Assembly: GCF_002101675.1 (NCBI RefSeq)
Contig: NZ_LQOY01000095.1
Location: 1-64,000, forward strand
Direction: 5' to 3'
Source: Mycobacterium gordonae
GTDB taxonomy: Bacteria; Actinomycetota; Actinomycetes; Mycobacteriales; Mycobacteriaceae
Length of the DNA stretch: 64,000 nt
Under the pieces are notes generated by a model. The model was given only the letters and a program-made list of their open reading frames with translations. It had not been told where the DNA came from and searched no databases. The position numbers and the translations under genes were made by a program. This document shows positions 39,167 through 49,881 of this stretch, one piece after another; the stretch's first letter is position 1, and the number at the start of each line of letters is the position of its first letter.

Positions 39167-40171
39167 TCAGGCGCCGTGACCGGCCGGCACCCGCTCCGCC
39201 GCTGCCGGCGGCCCGGGCGGGGTGCCGTCACCGAATGGCCTGCCGCCCAACGCTTCCCGGCCGTGCGGCGTGAGCCAGCTGGACAGGTCGGGGCCCTTGG
39301 GCACGACGCCGGTTGGGTTGATGTCGGAATGCACGATGTAATAGTGCTGCTTGATCTGAACGAAGTCGGTGGTGTCGCCGAAACCCGGGGTCTGGAACAG
39401 GTCTCGCGCATAGGCCCACAGCACCGGCAGCTCTGACAGCTTGGACCGATTGCATTTGAAATGCCCGTGATACACCGGGTCGAAGCGGGCCAGCGTGGTG
39501 AACAGCCGCACATCGGCCTCGGTGATGGTGTCTCCGACCAGATATCGCTGCTGCGCCAGCCGGTCGTTGACCCAGTCCAGCGCGGCGAACAGCCGGTCAT
39601 AGGCCGCTTCGTAGGACTCCTGGGAACCGGCGAACCCGCACCGGTACACCCCGTTGTTGATCTCGGTGTAGATCCGCTTACTCACCTCGTCGATCTCCGC
39701 GCGCAATTCTTCGGGGTAGAGTTGCGGCGCTCCGTCGCGGTGGTAGGCCGTCCACTCGGTGGAGAAGTCGAGGGTGATCTGCGCGAAGTCGTTGGTGACG
39801 ACGGCACCGGTCGCGACGTCGACGATCGCCGGGACGGTGATGCCCTTGGGATAGTCAGGGTCACGCTTGAAGTAGGCGTCCTGCAGACGGGGGATCTTCA
39901 GCACTGGGTCCACGCCGCCGGGATCCAGGTCGAACGTCCAGCTGCGCTCGTCATGGGTCGGGCCGCAAAACCCGATGGACAGAACGGATTCCAACCCCAG
40001 CAGCCTGCGCACGATGATGGTCCGGTTGGCCCACGGGCAGGCGCGGGCGACGACGAGACGGTACCGACCGGGTTCCACCGGGTAGCCGTCGCGGCCGTCG
40101 GCGGTGATGCGGGTGGTGATGTAGTTGGTGTCGCGGTTGAATTCGCCCTTGCCGGCCACGTATGCGGACAT
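39167..40171 (-). CDS. Xi-class glutathione S-transferase / glutathionyl-hydroquinone reductase-like
   Basis: 334 residues. Hallmarks of the YqjG/ECM4 family: active-site Cys in RLVVARACPWANRTIIVRRLLGL (near 45), GFCGPTHDERSWTF, YPKGITVPAIVD, then the helical C-terminal domain with ADVRLFTTLARFDPVYHGHFKCN and LWAYARDLFQTPGF. In glutathione-using bacteria these reduce glutathionyl-hydroquinones. Mycobacteria use mycothiol instead, so the physiological thiol and substrate here are uncertain. It lies 3 bp after fadE10 and is surely co-transcribed. It occupies the place of Rv0874c but is not, as far as I recall, its homologue. Confidence 0.88.
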   Translation of the reverse strand: MSAYVAGKGEFNRDTNYITTRITADGRDGYPVEPGRYRLVVARACPWANRTIIVRRLLGLESVLSIGFCGPTHDERSWTFDLDPGGVDPVLKIPRLQDAYFKRDPDYPKGITVPAIVDVATGAVVTNDFAQITLDFSTEWTAYHRDGAPQLYPEELRAEIDEVSKRIYTEINNGVYRCGFAGSQESYEAAYDRLFAALDWVNDRLAQQRYLVGDTITEADVRLFTTLARFDPVYHGHFKCNRSKLSELPVLWAYARDLFQTPGFGDTTDFVQIKQHYYIVHSDINPTGVVPKGPDLSSWLTPHGREALGGRPFGDGTPPGPPAAAERVPAGHGA

Positions 40172-40174
40172 ACG

Positions 40175-42121
40175 CTACAGAGCCACTTCTGCCGAGGGTG
40201 AGACGAATCGCCGGGCCAGGTTGGTCTCGGTGGATTCTCTGGCTTCCCACTCCACGATCCAGGGCCCCGTGCCCTCCGACTGATCCAGGATGCCGCTTTC
40301 CAGCCAGGTGTATCGACCGTCAAGCACGTTGTTGGTCAGCGCCACGTCGCCGCTGTCGGTATTGGACCACAACGCACCAAAGAGTGCCTCGATCCGCAAA
40401 GTCGCTTGCTGACAGAACATTTCGGCCAACTCGTAAGCCTGTTTGCCGATTTCCGGGTCGGCGCCCCGTTGTGCCTCGGCCCGGACGCAGGCAGCCGACA
40501 TCGCAAACAGTTCGGCACCGATGTCGACGATGCGCCCGAGGAAGCCCTGCTTCTGCTCCAGCTTGGCCTGCCAGCGCGCCATCCCGTAGAACGTGTTGCG
40601 GGCCAGCTTGCGGCTCGAGCGCTCGACGAACCGCAAATGGGATGCCAGCGTGCCGAATTCGCTGAATGCGGTGGGACGTTGGCCTTCGCCGAAGGCCAGT
40701 TTCGGCAACCACTTCGCGTAGAACCCGCTGGCTCCGACGGCCGCTGCCGCTTTCTGACGGAAATCCGAGTCGGGTTTGGCGAGGTCACCCGCGGCATTGA
40801 GATGTGCGTCGACGGCCTCTCGGGCGATGAGGAGCCGCATGATCTCGCTGGCTCCTTCGAAGATCCGGTTGATCCGTAGGTCGCGCAGCGACTGCTCCAC
40901 CGGCGCGGCCCGCTCTCCGCGCGCCGCGAGCGAATCCGCGGTCTCATAGCCGCGCCCGCCACGGATCTGCATCAGATCATCGGCTATCACACAAGCCATT
41001 TCACTGCACCACAGCTTGGCCAGCGCCGCCTCGATGCGGATGTCGTTGCGTCCTTCGTCGGCCATCTGGCCGGTCAACTCGACCACCGCATCGAGCGCGT
41101 AGGTGGTCGCAGCCATGAACGCGATCTTGCGCGCGACCGCTTCATGTTTGCCGATCGGCTTGCCCCACTGCACCCGTTCCCGCGACCATTCGCGGGCGAT
41201 CTTCAGCGACCACTTCGACGACCCGGTCACCATCGCCGGCAACGCCAACCGCCCCACATTCAGCGTCGTCAACGCGATGCGCAGGCCGTCGCCCTCACGC
41301 CCGATCAGATTCTCAGCCGGAACGCGGACCCGGTGCATCCGAGTGAGGCCGTTCTCGATGCCGCGCAGGCCCATGAACTGATTGCGCCGCTCCACGGTGA
41401 TTCCAGGCGAATCCGCCTCCACGACAAAGGCACTGATGCCGCCCCGGTGCCCGTCGCTCTTGGGAACCCGCGCCATGACCACGAGCAACTCAGCGACCAC
41501 TCCGTTGGTGGTCCACAGCTTCACACCTTCGAGCTCGTACGCCTGGCCGCCCTCGACGGGCGTCGCGGTCGACGCCAACCGTGCCGGGTCGGAGCCGACG
41601 TCGGGCTCGGTCAGCAGGAAAGCCGAAATCGCTCCAGCGGCACAGCGCGGCAGGAACTTCCGCTTCTGCTCGTCCGACCCGGCGAGCTTCAGCGGTTCGG
41701 GCACACCGATCGACTGGTGTGCCGACAACAGCGCGCCGAGGCTGGGATGAACGGTCGACACCAGCATGAGCGCCCGGTTGTAAGCGACCTGCGACATATC
41801 CAGACCGCCGTACTCCGCGGAGATCTTCATACCGAAGCAACCCAGCTCGGCCAAGCCCCGAACGTATTCATCGGGAATCCGCGCCTCGCGCTCGATGACA
41901 CCGCCGTCGAACCCGGTCAGCAGTTGTCGAAGCTTGTCCAGGAAATCGGCGGTGCGGACTTCGTCCGACTCGGTCGGTGTGGGGAACGGATGAATGAGCG
42001 CCAACGGGAAGCGTCCCAGAAACAGCTCTTTGGCAAAAGATGGCTTATCCCAGCCACTTTCCCGGGACTCCTCGGCTACGGCTCTGGCTTGCTCCTCGGT
42101 GACCTGCGCTTGCTGTGCCAT
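40175..42121 (-). CDS. fadE10: Acyl-CoA dehydrogenase FadE10
   Basis: 648 residues, close to the 650 of M. tuberculosis FadE10 (Rv0873). It has an N-terminal helical domain, then middle beta domain motifs FLLTEPDVGSDPARLASTA and ENGLTRMHRVRVPAENLIG, and the C-terminal helical domain RVQWGKPIGKHEAVARKIAFMAATTYALDA, MQIRGGRGYETADSLAARGERAAPVEQSLRDLRINRIFEGASEIMR. About 200 extra residues at the C-terminus follow the core, as in very-long-chain-type enzymes. It binds FAD and starts a beta-oxidation round. ATG 42121. Followed by the GST gene. Confidence 0.94.
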   Translation of the reverse strand: MAQQAQVTEEQARAVAEESRESGWDKPSFAKELFLGRFPLALIHPFPTPTESDEVRTADFLDKLRQLLTGFDGGVIEREARIPDEYVRGLAELGCFGMKISAEYGGLDMSQVAYNRALMLVSTVHPSLGALLSAHQSIGVPEPLKLAGSDEQKRKFLPRCAAGAISAFLLTEPDVGSDPARLASTATPVEGGQAYELEGVKLWTTNGVVAELLVVMARVPKSDGHRGGISAFVVEADSPGITVERRNQFMGLRGIENGLTRMHRVRVPAENLIGREGDGLRIALTTLNVGRLALPAMVTGSSKWSLKIAREWSRERVQWGKPIGKHEAVARKIAFMAATTYALDAVVELTGQMADEGRNDIRIEAALAKLWCSEMACVIADDLMQIRGGRGYETADSLAARGERAAPVEQSLRDLRINRIFEGASEIMRLLIAREAVDAHLNAAGDLAKPDSDFRQKAAAAVGASGFYAKWLPKLAFGEGQRPTAFSEFGTLASHLRFVERSSRKLARNTFYGMARWQAKLEQKQGFLGRIVDIGAELFAMSAACVRAEAQRGADPEIGKQAYELAEMFCQQATLRIEALFGALWSNTDSGDVALTNNVLDGRYTWLESGILDQSEGTGPWIVEWEARESTETNLARRFVSPSAEVAL

Positions 42122-42199
42122 CGCCGCCTCCTCGCTGACGCGTCCCGATGGATCGTCTATACCCGATTACCGCACGGGTACGCCCTGCGCAGCAAGCAT

Positions 42200-42619
42200 T
42201 TACGCCTCGAACTCGCGGGCGACGGCCTTGACGACCTCGGAGATCTGGCGGGCGGTCTTGCGATCTGGGTAGCGACCCTTGCGCAACTCGGGCTGCACGG
42301 TGCTCTCCAGCAACGTGATCATGTCCTCGACCATGCCGTGCAGCTCGTCGGGGCTGTGCTTGTGCTCAGCCGGCGCCTCGCGACGCGGTCGTGCGGCCGA
42401 CCGGGCCAGGCTCGGCGGTGGGTCGATCAGCTTCAGGCTCAACGCCTGCGGTCCACGCCGGCCGGATGCGATGCCGAACTCGACCTTCTGCCCCGCTTTG
42501 AGTCCCTCGACACCCGCGGGCAACGCCGAGGAGCGGACATAGACGTCCTCGCCATCCTCTTGCGACAGGAAGCCGAACCCCTTCTCGGAGTCGTACCACT
42601 TCACTTTGCCGGTCGGCAC
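42200..42619 (-). CDS. cspB: Cold-shock protein CspB
   Basis: 139 residues from GTG 42619 ([17 protein letters not shown]), the start that matches M. tuberculosis CspB (Rv0871) and has AGGTGAG upstream. ATG 42661 would add 14 residues. The cold-shock OB fold carries RNP1 KGFGFLSQ and RNP2 DVYVRSSAL for single-stranded nucleic acid binding. A C-terminal helical extension of about 60 residues ([43 protein letters not shown]) makes it longer than the usual 67-residue Csp. Role: RNA chaperone or regulator. Confidence 0.92.
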   Translation of the reverse strand: MPTGKVKWYDSEKGFGFLSQEDGEDVYVRSSALPAGVEGLKAGQKVEFGIASGRRGPQALSLKLIDPPPSLARSAARPRREAPAEHKHSPDELHGMVEDMITLLESTVQPELRKGRYPDRKTARQISEVVKAVAREFEA

Positions 42620-42782
42620 TGCTCTCACCTGCTTGTCTGACGGATCACTGGTATGCGACATAGAAGACGCGTCCCGCCTGCACAGGACGCGATGACGATC
42701 ACAGATCCTACTCGGGTGCTTGCCCGCCGAGCACCCCGGTTTAGCGGGTACTCGGTAGGCTGGCATTACCGCTGGAGGAAAG

Positions 42783-43172
42783 ATGCGCCTGATCCTGAAC
42801 GTTATCTGGCTTGTTTTCGGTGGCCTCTGGCTGGCCCTCGGCTATCTGCTGGCGGCGCTGGTGTGCTTCCTGCTGATCGTCACCATCCCGTTCGGTTTCG
42901 CGGCGCTGCGAATCGCGTCATATGCGCTGTGGCCCTTCGGCCGCACCATCGTCGAGAAGCCCGGCGCCGGGACGGGCGCGCTGGTCGGCAACGTCATCTG
43001 GGTGCTGCTGTTCGGGCTGTGGCTGGCGATCGGGCATCTGGCGAGCGCGATCGCCATGGCCGCGACGATCATCGGGATTCCACTGGCCGTGGCAAACCTC
43101 AAACTGATCCCCGTGTCGCTGGTTCCACTGGGTAAAGAGATCGTTCCCACCGACGCCCGGGTGGCCGCATGA
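42783..43172 (+). CDS. YccF-domain membrane protein (Rv0870c-like)
   Basis: 129 residues with GGAGGAAAG directly before ATG 42783. Two YccF repeats each contain a membrane segment: [48 protein letters not shown], then [49 protein letters not shown]. The repeat core ITIPFG/IGIPLA is the family signature. The function is unknown. It overlaps moaA2 by 4 bp (ATGA), as in M. tuberculosis. Confidence 0.9.
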   Translation: MRLILNVIWLVFGGLWLALGYLLAALVCFLLIVTIPFGFAALRIASYALWPFGRTIVEKPGAGTGALVGNVIWVLLFGLWLAIGHLASAIAMAATIIGIPLAVANLKLIPVSLVPLGKEIVPTDARVAA

Positions 43173-44248
43173 CGCTGACCGCGTTGGGCGTACCGACGGT
43201 GCCCGCTCAGGGCGCCGCGACCGAGCCCATAGCAGGCCCCCGAGACGGACCGCTGCTGGACAGCTATGGTCGCGTCGCCACCGACCTGCGCGTCTCGCTC
43301 ACCGACCGCTGCAATCTGCGGTGCAGCTACTGCATGCCCGAGGACGGCCTGAACTGGTTGCCCGGCCACCAGCTGCTCACGTCCGACGAACTGGCCCGGT
43401 TGCTGCGCATCGCGGTCAGCCGGCTGGGCATCACCAACGTCCGCTTCACCGGTGGCGAACCGCTGCTGGCGCGACACCTCGAGGACGTCATTGCCGCGGC
43501 GGCCGGGCTGACCAATCGCCCCGAGATCTCCTTGACCACCAACGGGGTGGGGCTGGCACGACGGGCGGCGGGCCTGGCCGCCGCGGGACTTGACCGAGTC
43601 AACGTCTCGCTGGACAGCGTCAACCCGGCTCACTTCGCGGCCATCACGCGCCGCGACCGGCTTGACGACGTGATCGCCGGCCTGGCCGCGGCCAAGGCCG
43701 CCGGTCTGCAGCCGGTCAAGGTCAATGCGGTCCTGGACCCCGCCACCGGCCGTCAGGACGTCGTCGAACTGCTGCGTTTCTGCCTCGAGAACGGCTACCA
43801 GTTGCGGGTCATCGAGCAGATGCCGCTCGACGCCGGGCATCAGTGGCGTCCCGGCGCGGCGCTGAGCGCCGATGACGTCCTTTCGGCGCTGAGCCCGCAC
43901 TTCCGCCTCGAACCCGACCCGGCACCGCGCGGTTCGGCACCTGCTCAGCTGTGGCTGGTCGAGCCAGGCGCGGACACCCCGGGTGGCAAGGTCGGCATCA
44001 TCGCATCGGTTTCCCAGGCGTTCTGTTCCACGTGCGACCGCACCCGGCTGACCGCCGACGGCCAGATCCGCAGTTGCCTGTTCTCGAGTGTGGAAACCGA
44101 CTTGCGCGGCCTGTTGCGCAGCGGCGCCGACGACGACGCGATCGAGGCGGCCTGGCGCGCGGCGATGTGGGCCAAACCGGCCGGCCACGGGATCAACGAA
44201 CCCGGCTTCATTCAGCCCGACCGCCCGATGAGCGCCATCGGTGGCTGA
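43169..44248 (+). CDS. moaA2: GTP 3',8-cyclase MoaA2
   Basis: 359 residues. It is a radical SAM enzyme that begins molybdopterin synthesis, converting GTP to the 3',8-cyclo intermediate. The N-terminal [4Fe-4S] motif CNLRCSYC lies near residue 48, with RFTGGEPLLARHLEDVI; the C-terminal cluster cysteines are in FCSTCDRTRLTADGQIRSCLF. The C-terminus ends in the double Gly (SAIGG) needed for activity. It overlaps both the YccF gene (ATGA) and moaD2 (GTG within its last codons), so the three are translationally coupled. Confidence 0.96.
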   Translation: MTLTALGVPTVPAQGAATEPIAGPRDGPLLDSYGRVATDLRVSLTDRCNLRCSYCMPEDGLNWLPGHQLLTSDELARLLRIAVSRLGITNVRFTGGEPLLARHLEDVIAAAAGLTNRPEISLTTNGVGLARRAAGLAAAGLDRVNVSLDSVNPAHFAAITRRDRLDDVIAGLAAAKAAGLQPVKVNAVLDPATGRQDVVELLRFCLENGYQLRVIEQMPLDAGHQWRPGAALSADDVLSALSPHFRLEPDPAPRGSAPAQLWLVEPGADTPGGKVGIIASVSQAFCSTCDRTRLTADGQIRSCLFSSVETDLRGLLRSGADDDAIEAAWRAAMWAKPAGHGINEPGFIQPDRPMSAIGG

Positions 44249-44531
44249 GCGTCCCGCTGCGGCGTCCTCAGGCGCCGTTGAGATCGAGGTGACGGTCCGC
44301 TACTTCGCGGCGGCCAGGGCCGCAGCAGGCATCGAGTCCGAGACGCTGGTGTTGCCAACCGGCACGACCGTGGCCGAGTTGGTTAAAGAGCTGGCCAATC
44401 GGGGTACACGCCTGGCAACAATTTTGAGCCGATGCTCGTATCTGCTCGACGGAATTGCAGTTCGAGATGAGGCCGCGGCGTTATCCGCCGGCGACACGGT
44501 TGACGTACTCCCCCCGTTCGCCGGCGGATAA
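44241..44531 (+). CDS. moaD2: Molybdopterin synthase small subunit MoaD2
   Basis: 96 residues from GTG 44241, overlapping moaA2 by 8 bp. It has the ubiquitin-like fold, VTVRYFAAARAAAGIESETLVLPTGTTVAELVKEL and VDVLPPFAGG. The C-terminal Gly-Gly is thiocarboxylated and delivers sulfur to precursor Z in the MoaD-MoaE heterotetramer. Its partner moaE2 lies 1.3 kb away on the other strand, beyond rpfA. Confidence 0.95.
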   Translation: MAERPAAASSGAVEIEVTVRYFAAARAAAGIESETLVLPTGTTVAELVKELANRGTRLATILSRCSYLLDGIAVRDEAAALSAGDTVDVLPPFAGG

Positions 44532-44535
44532 AAAG

Positions 44536-44551
44536 TGTGAGTTATCTCACG
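44536..44551. promoter_or_regulatory. CRP-like site upstream of rpfA
   Basis: TGTGAGTTATCTCACG fits TGTGA-N6-TCACA with only the last base off. It starts 5 bp after the moaD2 stop and 414 bp before rpfA, upstream of the riboswitch leader. In M. tuberculosis rpfA belongs to the CRP (Rv3676) regulon, supporting the call. An 8-bp dyad GTGTGACG/CGTCACAC follows at 44641-44670. Confidence 0.7.
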
Positions 44552-44751
44552 TAACGGAACGATAACAACCCGGCCACGCTCCGATGTCGGGTGTTATGAG
44601 CTGCGCAAACGCGGCCGCTTCCTGGCGTTTTGAGCTCCCGGTGTGACGAAAACGCCGATCAACGTCACACGTGACGGGATCGCCGTAACCCGCTACCGTC
44701 TCGGGAGGCTCGTCAAACCCAACCCGAGCGATGAGCCCTCCTTCACCTACA

Positions 44752-45843
<1,092 letters not shown>

Positions 45844-45880
45844 TGGCTCTGGTCTGATCCGACGGGCTCACGCCCGCGGA

Positions 45881-46306
45881 TCAGGCCGAACCCACCCATT
45901 CTTCCGACCCGTCGTCGAAGAACTGGTGCTTCCACACCGGCAATCGCTCCTTGATGGCGTCTACCAGGCGCGCACAGGTGGCGAACGCCTCCTGACGGTG
46001 ATCGGCCGCGACGGCGGCCACCAGAGCCGCTTCTCCGATACGTAGGGCGCCGATACGGTGGCTGGCGGCCACGGCCCGTACCCCGTCGGCGTGACCGGCG
46101 ACTTCGGCGACGACCTCGCTGAACACGTCCGCCGCCGACGGGTGTGCGGAATACTCCAGCCGCACCACTGGGCGGCCGCCGTCGTGATCGCGGATCATGC
46201 CGACAAAACCCACCACCGCTCCGGCGGACTGGTGATTCACCAGGGCCTCATGTTCGGCAAGGGAGATCGGCTGGTCGGTCACTGCGGCGCGCAGGACCGT
46301 CGTCAT
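45881..46306 (-). CDS. moaE2: Molybdopterin synthase large subunit MoaE2
   Basis: 141 residues from ATG 46306, which overlaps the mog stop (ATGA). Family motifs: [64 protein letters not shown], and the active-site region [22 protein letters not shown] with catalytic Lys in the WKHQ segment. It pairs with MoaD2 to insert the dithiolene sulfurs. It is the last gene of moaC2-mog-moaE2, converging on rpfA. Confidence 0.95.
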   Translation of the reverse strand: MTTVLRAAVTDQPISLAEHEALVNHQSAGAVVGFVGMIRDHDGGRPVVRLEYSAHPSAADVFSEVVAEVAGHADGVRAVAASHRIGALRIGEAALVAAVAADHRQEAFATCARLVDAIKERLPVWKHQFFDDGSEEWVGSA

Positions 46307-46782
46307 CGCGGGTGATCCCCGCCGGCGAGCTGTTCGAGAGCGTGGATGAGCACGCCGTCGAGCACGCCGAGACCGTCTCGCACCCCGCCCGGTGAACCCG
46401 GGAGATTGACGATCAGCGTCTTGCCTGCCACCCCGCACACCCCGCGGGACAGCACCGACGTCGGCACCTTCGGCAAGCCGGACTGGCGAATCGCATCAGC
46501 CAAGCCGGGAATCATGTAGTCCAGCACCGCCACCGTCTGCTCCGGTGTGCTGTCAGTGGGCGCGATTCCGGTTCCCCCGGAGGTGATGATCACATCGACT
46601 TCGGCCTCGAGCCCGTCGTGCAGCGCGTCACCCACCTCATTGCCGTCGGCCACGACCCGGGGCTGAGTCGGGAGAAACCCGCGCTGTTCCAGCCACTGGG
46701 CGATGATGGGTCCGCATTCGTCGGCGTACACACCCGCTGAGGCGCGGGTCGAGGCGATGACGACGCGCGCGGTCCGGCTCAC
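46303..46782 (-). CDS. mog: Molybdopterin adenylyltransferase Mog
   Basis: 159 residues from GTG 46782, chosen because it overlaps the moaC2 stop (GTGA). A TTG four codons upstream is the alternative. MoaB/Mog fold motifs: [46 protein letters not shown], and the late [28 protein letters not shown]. It adenylates molybdopterin before molybdenum insertion. Central gene of a tightly overlapping moaC2-mog-moaE2 operon, same order as Rv0864-Rv0866. Confidence 0.94.
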   Translation of the reverse strand: MSRTARVVIASTRASAGVYADECGPIIAQWLEQRGFLPTQPRVVADGNEVGDALHDGLEAEVDVIITSGGTGIAPTDSTPEQTVAVLDYMIPGLADAIRQSGLPKVPTSVLSRGVCGVAGKTLIVNLPGSPGGVRDGLGVLDGVLIHALEQLAGGDHPR

Positions 46783-47291
46783 GGCCGGGTCCAACTTCCG
46801 CTGCGGCCGCCTTCTTTGCTCAGCACCCGGATATCGTCGACGCGTGCGGCCGGATCGACCGCCTTGATCATGTCGTACAGGGTCAGGGCCGCCACACTGA
46901 CAGCGGTCAAGGCTTCCATCTCCACCCCCGTTCGGTCGGTGCTGCGCACCGTCGCTCTGATCTCAACATCTGACGCGCCGACGGTGAAGTCAACATCGAC
47001 CTTGGTGAGCGCGAGCTGATGGCACAGCGGGATCAGGTCGCTGGTGCGTTTGGCGGCCAGGATGCCCGCCACCCGTGCGGTGGCCAGCGCATCGCCTTTG
47101 GGCAGGCCACCGGCGGATATCAGCGCGACCACCTCAGCAGTCGTGCGCAACAGGCCGGCTGCCACAGCGGTGCGCCGTGTGGTCCCCTTTTCGGTGACGT
47201 CGACCATGTGCGCCGCACCGCGCTCGTCCAGGTGTGACAGCGCCGACCCGGGGGCCGCAGAGCGCTCTTCAAAGGCCCCAGCCCCCGACAT
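46779..47291 (-). CDS. moaC2: Cyclic pyranopterin monophosphate synthase MoaC2
   Basis: 170 residues from ATG 47291. It converts the MoaA product to cyclic pyranopterin monophosphate. MoaC motifs are [47 protein letters not shown] (catalytic and substrate residues in LCHQ), and [25 protein letters not shown]. First gene of the moaC2-mog-moaE2 operon, with moaA2 and moaD2 on the other side of rpfA. The N-terminal ~25 residues are outside the core, so an internal start is possible. Confidence 0.95.
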   Translation of the reverse strand: MSGAGAFEERSAAPGSALSHLDERGAAHMVDVTEKGTTRRTAVAAGLLRTTAEVVALISAGGLPKGDALATARVAGILAAKRTSDLIPLCHQLALTKVDVDFTVGASDVEIRATVRSTDRTGVEMEALTAVSVAALTLYDMIKAVDPAARVDDIRVLSKEGGRSGSWTRP

Positions 47292-47299
47292 CCCGACGA

Positions 47300-47545
47300 C
47301 TACCAGGTGGCGACCGTCACCGGATGGACATACGGCAACTCCTCGGCAGGCACCGGAAACACCACTTCGCCGAACGGCGAGAGTGCACCCGTGCGGTCTG
47401 TCACGAGTTCGCTCACCGCATGGTCGTCCGGGTCCGTCGTGGGCCAGCCGGGGTCCACATACTTCGCTTTGCGCGCCTTTGAGTCAGCCACGCGCTCTAT
47501 TCTGACACCTCCGGCCAGCGTCCGCGGCGGAAGGTTGAACCTCAC
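47300..47545 (-). CDS. Small conserved protein (Rv0863-like)
   Basis: 81 residues from GTG 47545; no ribosome binding site is obvious and the start is uncertain. The conserved part is [41 protein letters not shown], which resembles M. tuberculosis Rv0863 in sequence and place. It has no motif that gives a function. It lies 8 bp upstream of moaC2, so it may be co-transcribed with the molybdopterin genes. Divergent from the XPB-partner gene, 18 bp apart. Confidence 0.7.
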   Translation of the reverse strand: MRFNLPPRTLAGGVRIERVADSKARKAKYVDPGWPTTDPDDHAVSELVTDRTGALSPFGEVVFPVPAEELPYVHPVTVATW

Positions 47546-47563
47546 GCCTAGGCTTGATCAGCG

Positions 47564-49822
47564 ATGACCGAACACACCCCGGATATCCCGCTGGGGTCCT
47601 GGCTGGCCGACCTGCCCGACGAGCGGCTGATCCTGCTCTTGGAGCTGCGGCCGGACCTTGCCCAGCCGCCACCCGGCAGCATCGCGGCGCTGGCCGCGCG
47701 CGCTCAGGCGCGTCAGTCGGTCAAGGCCGCCACCGACGACCTGGATTTCCTGCGGCTGGCGGTGCTCGACGCCCTGCTGGTGCTGCAAGCCGACGCCGAA
47801 CCGGTCCCGGTCACCAAGTTGACGGCCCTGCTCGGCGACCTTGCTCCGGAGGCCGACCTGACGGCCGCACTGGACGACCTGAGAAACCGCGCCCTGGTCT
47901 GGGGAGCAACCGCGGTGCGGGTGGCCGCCGACGCCGCAACCGCGCTGCCGTGGCATCCCGGGCAGGTGACGCTCGAGGACCGCACGCATACCGGGGAGCA
48001 GATCGCCGCACTGATCGCCGCGGCCGACGAAGCCCAACGCGACGTCCTGGAGAAGCTCCTCGAAGGATCCCCGATGGGACGCACCCGCGACGCGGCGCCA
48101 GGCGCGCCGATGGACCACCCGGTGCCACAGCTGCTGGCCTCTGGCCTACTGCGGCGCGTCGACGCCGAGACGGTGATCCTGCCCCGCCACGTCGCCCAGG
48201 TGCTGCGCGGCGAGTCGCCCGGTCCGGCACAGCTAACCGAACCCGACCCCGTCGCGTCGACCGTCAAACCCGCCGACGCCGACGCCGCGGCTGCCGGCGC
48301 GGTCATCGACCTGCTCCGCCAGGTCGATGTGCTCCTCGAGAACCTCAGTAACGCACCGGTTTCCGAGCTGCGCAGCGGCGGTCTCGGTATTCGCGAGCTC
48401 AAGCGATTGGCCAAGGTGACCGGGATCGAAGAGGCCCGGCTGGGCCTCATCCTGGAAATCGCCGCCGCGGCGGGGTTGATAGCCAGCGGGATGCCCGATC
48501 CCGATCCGGCCCACGGGGAAGGGCCCTATTGGGCGCCCACCACAGCGGCCGACCGGTTCCGCACCCTGGCCGCCGCCGACCGTTGGCACCTGCTGGCCAC
48601 CACCTGGCTCGACTTGACCTGCCGCCCGACGCTGATCGGCAACCGCGGTCCTGACGGCAAACCTTTTGGTGCGCTGTCGAATTCGTTGTTCTCCACCGCG
48701 GCACCGCTGGATCGGCGGCTGCTGCTGGAGTTGCTTGCCGGGTTGCCGGCCGGCGGCGGTGTCGACGCTAAGACAGCCTCGGCAGCGCTGATTTGGCGAC
48801 GGCCGCGCTGGTCCCGGCGGCTGCAGCCTGAACCGGTCGCGGACTTGCTGGCCGAGGGCCACGCGCTGGGCCTGATCGGGCGCGGGGCGATCAGCACGCC
48901 GGGCCGCGCGCTGCTCGAGGACGAGGCGGACCCCACGGCGGTCGTCGACGCGATGACCCGGGCGCTGCCCAAACCGATCGACCATTTCCTGGTTCAGGCG
49001 GACCTGACCGTGGTGGTACCAGGCCCGCTGGAAGGTGACCTCGCCGACGACCTCGCCACCGTCGCCACCGTCGAATCAGCAGGCGCGGCAATGGTTTTCC
49101 GGGTCAGCGAACAATCGATCCGGCATGCGCTGGATATCGGCAAGACCCGCGACTGGATGCAGGCGTTCTTCGCCGATCACTCCAAAACGCCGGTTCCGCA
49201 AGGTCTGACTTATCTCATCGACGACGTGGCCCGCCGGCACGGTCAGCTGCGAATCGGAATGGCGTCGTCTTTCGTGCGCTGCGAAGACCCGGCGCTGCTG
49301 GCGCAGGCGGTCGCGGCGCCGGCCACCGAAGGGCTCCACCTACGGGCGCTGGCCCCGACGGTGGCGGTGTCACCGGCGACCATCGGCGAGGTGCTCGCCG
49401 CCTTGCGGTCGGCGGGATTCGCCCCCGCCGCCGAAGACTCCTCCGGTGCGATTGTCGATGTGCGCACCCGCGGCGCGCGGGTACCCGCACCGCCGCACCG
49501 CCGGGCGTACCGGCCGGTCCCCCGTCCCAGCAGCGAAACACTGAACGCCGTCGTGGGGGTGCTGCGCAGGGTGACCGCGGCCCCGTTCGGCAACATCCGC
49601 GTCGACCCTGCGGTGTCGATGTCGCTGCTGCAGCGCGCCGCCAAGGACCAGGAAACGGTGCTCATCGGCTATCTCGACGCCGCGGGGGTGGCCACCCAGC
49701 GGGTGGTGTCCCCGATCGTCGTCCGGGGCGGCCAGCTGGTGGCCTTCGACTCGGGGTCCGGTCGGATGCGCGACTTCGCCATCCACCGCATCACATCGGT
49801 GATGTCGGCGGACGAAGGATAA
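47564..49822 (+). CDS. Helicase-associated (XPB partner) protein, Rv0862c-like
   Basis: 752 residues, near the 756 of M. tuberculosis Rv0862c. The N-terminus (LGSWLADLPDERLILLLELRPDLAQPPPGSIAALAARAQ) is typical of the actinobacterial helicase C-terminal-associated domain proteins. The last ~130 residues (HRRAYRPVPRPSSETLNAVVGVLRRVTA, VLIGYLDAAGVATQRVVSPIVVRGGQLVAFDSGSGRMRDFAIHRITSV) form a WYL-like beta domain. No helicase motifs are present. It directly precedes XPB, and the two probably act together in DNA repair (inference). Its stop forms TAATG with a possible XPB start. Confidence 0.88.
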   Translation: MTEHTPDIPLGSWLADLPDERLILLLELRPDLAQPPPGSIAALAARAQARQSVKAATDDLDFLRLAVLDALLVLQADAEPVPVTKLTALLGDLAPEADLTAALDDLRNRALVWGATAVRVAADAATALPWHPGQVTLEDRTHTGEQIAALIAAADEAQRDVLEKLLEGSPMGRTRDAAPGAPMDHPVPQLLASGLLRRVDAETVILPRHVAQVLRGESPGPAQLTEPDPVASTVKPADADAAAAGAVIDLLRQVDVLLENLSNAPVSELRSGGLGIRELKRLAKVTGIEEARLGLILEIAAAAGLIASGMPDPDPAHGEGPYWAPTTAADRFRTLAAADRWHLLATTWLDLTCRPTLIGNRGPDGKPFGALSNSLFSTAAPLDRRLLLELLAGLPAGGGVDAKTASAALIWRRPRWSRRLQPEPVADLLAEGHALGLIGRGAISTPGRALLEDEADPTAVVDAMTRALPKPIDHFLVQADLTVVVPGPLEGDLADDLATVATVESAGAAMVFRVSEQSIRHALDIGKTRDWMQAFFADHSKTPVPQGLTYLIDDVARRHGQLRIGMASSFVRCEDPALLAQAVAAPATEGLHLRALAPTVAVSPATIGEVLAALRSAGFAPAAEDSSGAIVDVRTRGARVPAPPHRRAYRPVPRPSSETLNAVVGVLRRVTAAPFGNIRVDPAVSMSLLQRAAKDQETVLIGYLDAAGVATQRVVSPIVVRGGQLVAFDSGSGRMRDFAIHRITSVMSADEG

Positions 49823-49881
49823 TGAACGTTGCTCCCCGCCAGCCGCTTGCCGGGGATGCAGCGATAGGAGGAACACCGCCC

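Noticed and set aside
41144..42640. 498-residue plus-strand frame opposite fadE10 and cspB
   Set aside because: Shadow of two convincing genes; no homology or start signal.
42842..44188. 448-residue minus-strand frame opposite moaA2
   Set aside because: Antisense to a radical SAM gene with intact cluster motifs.
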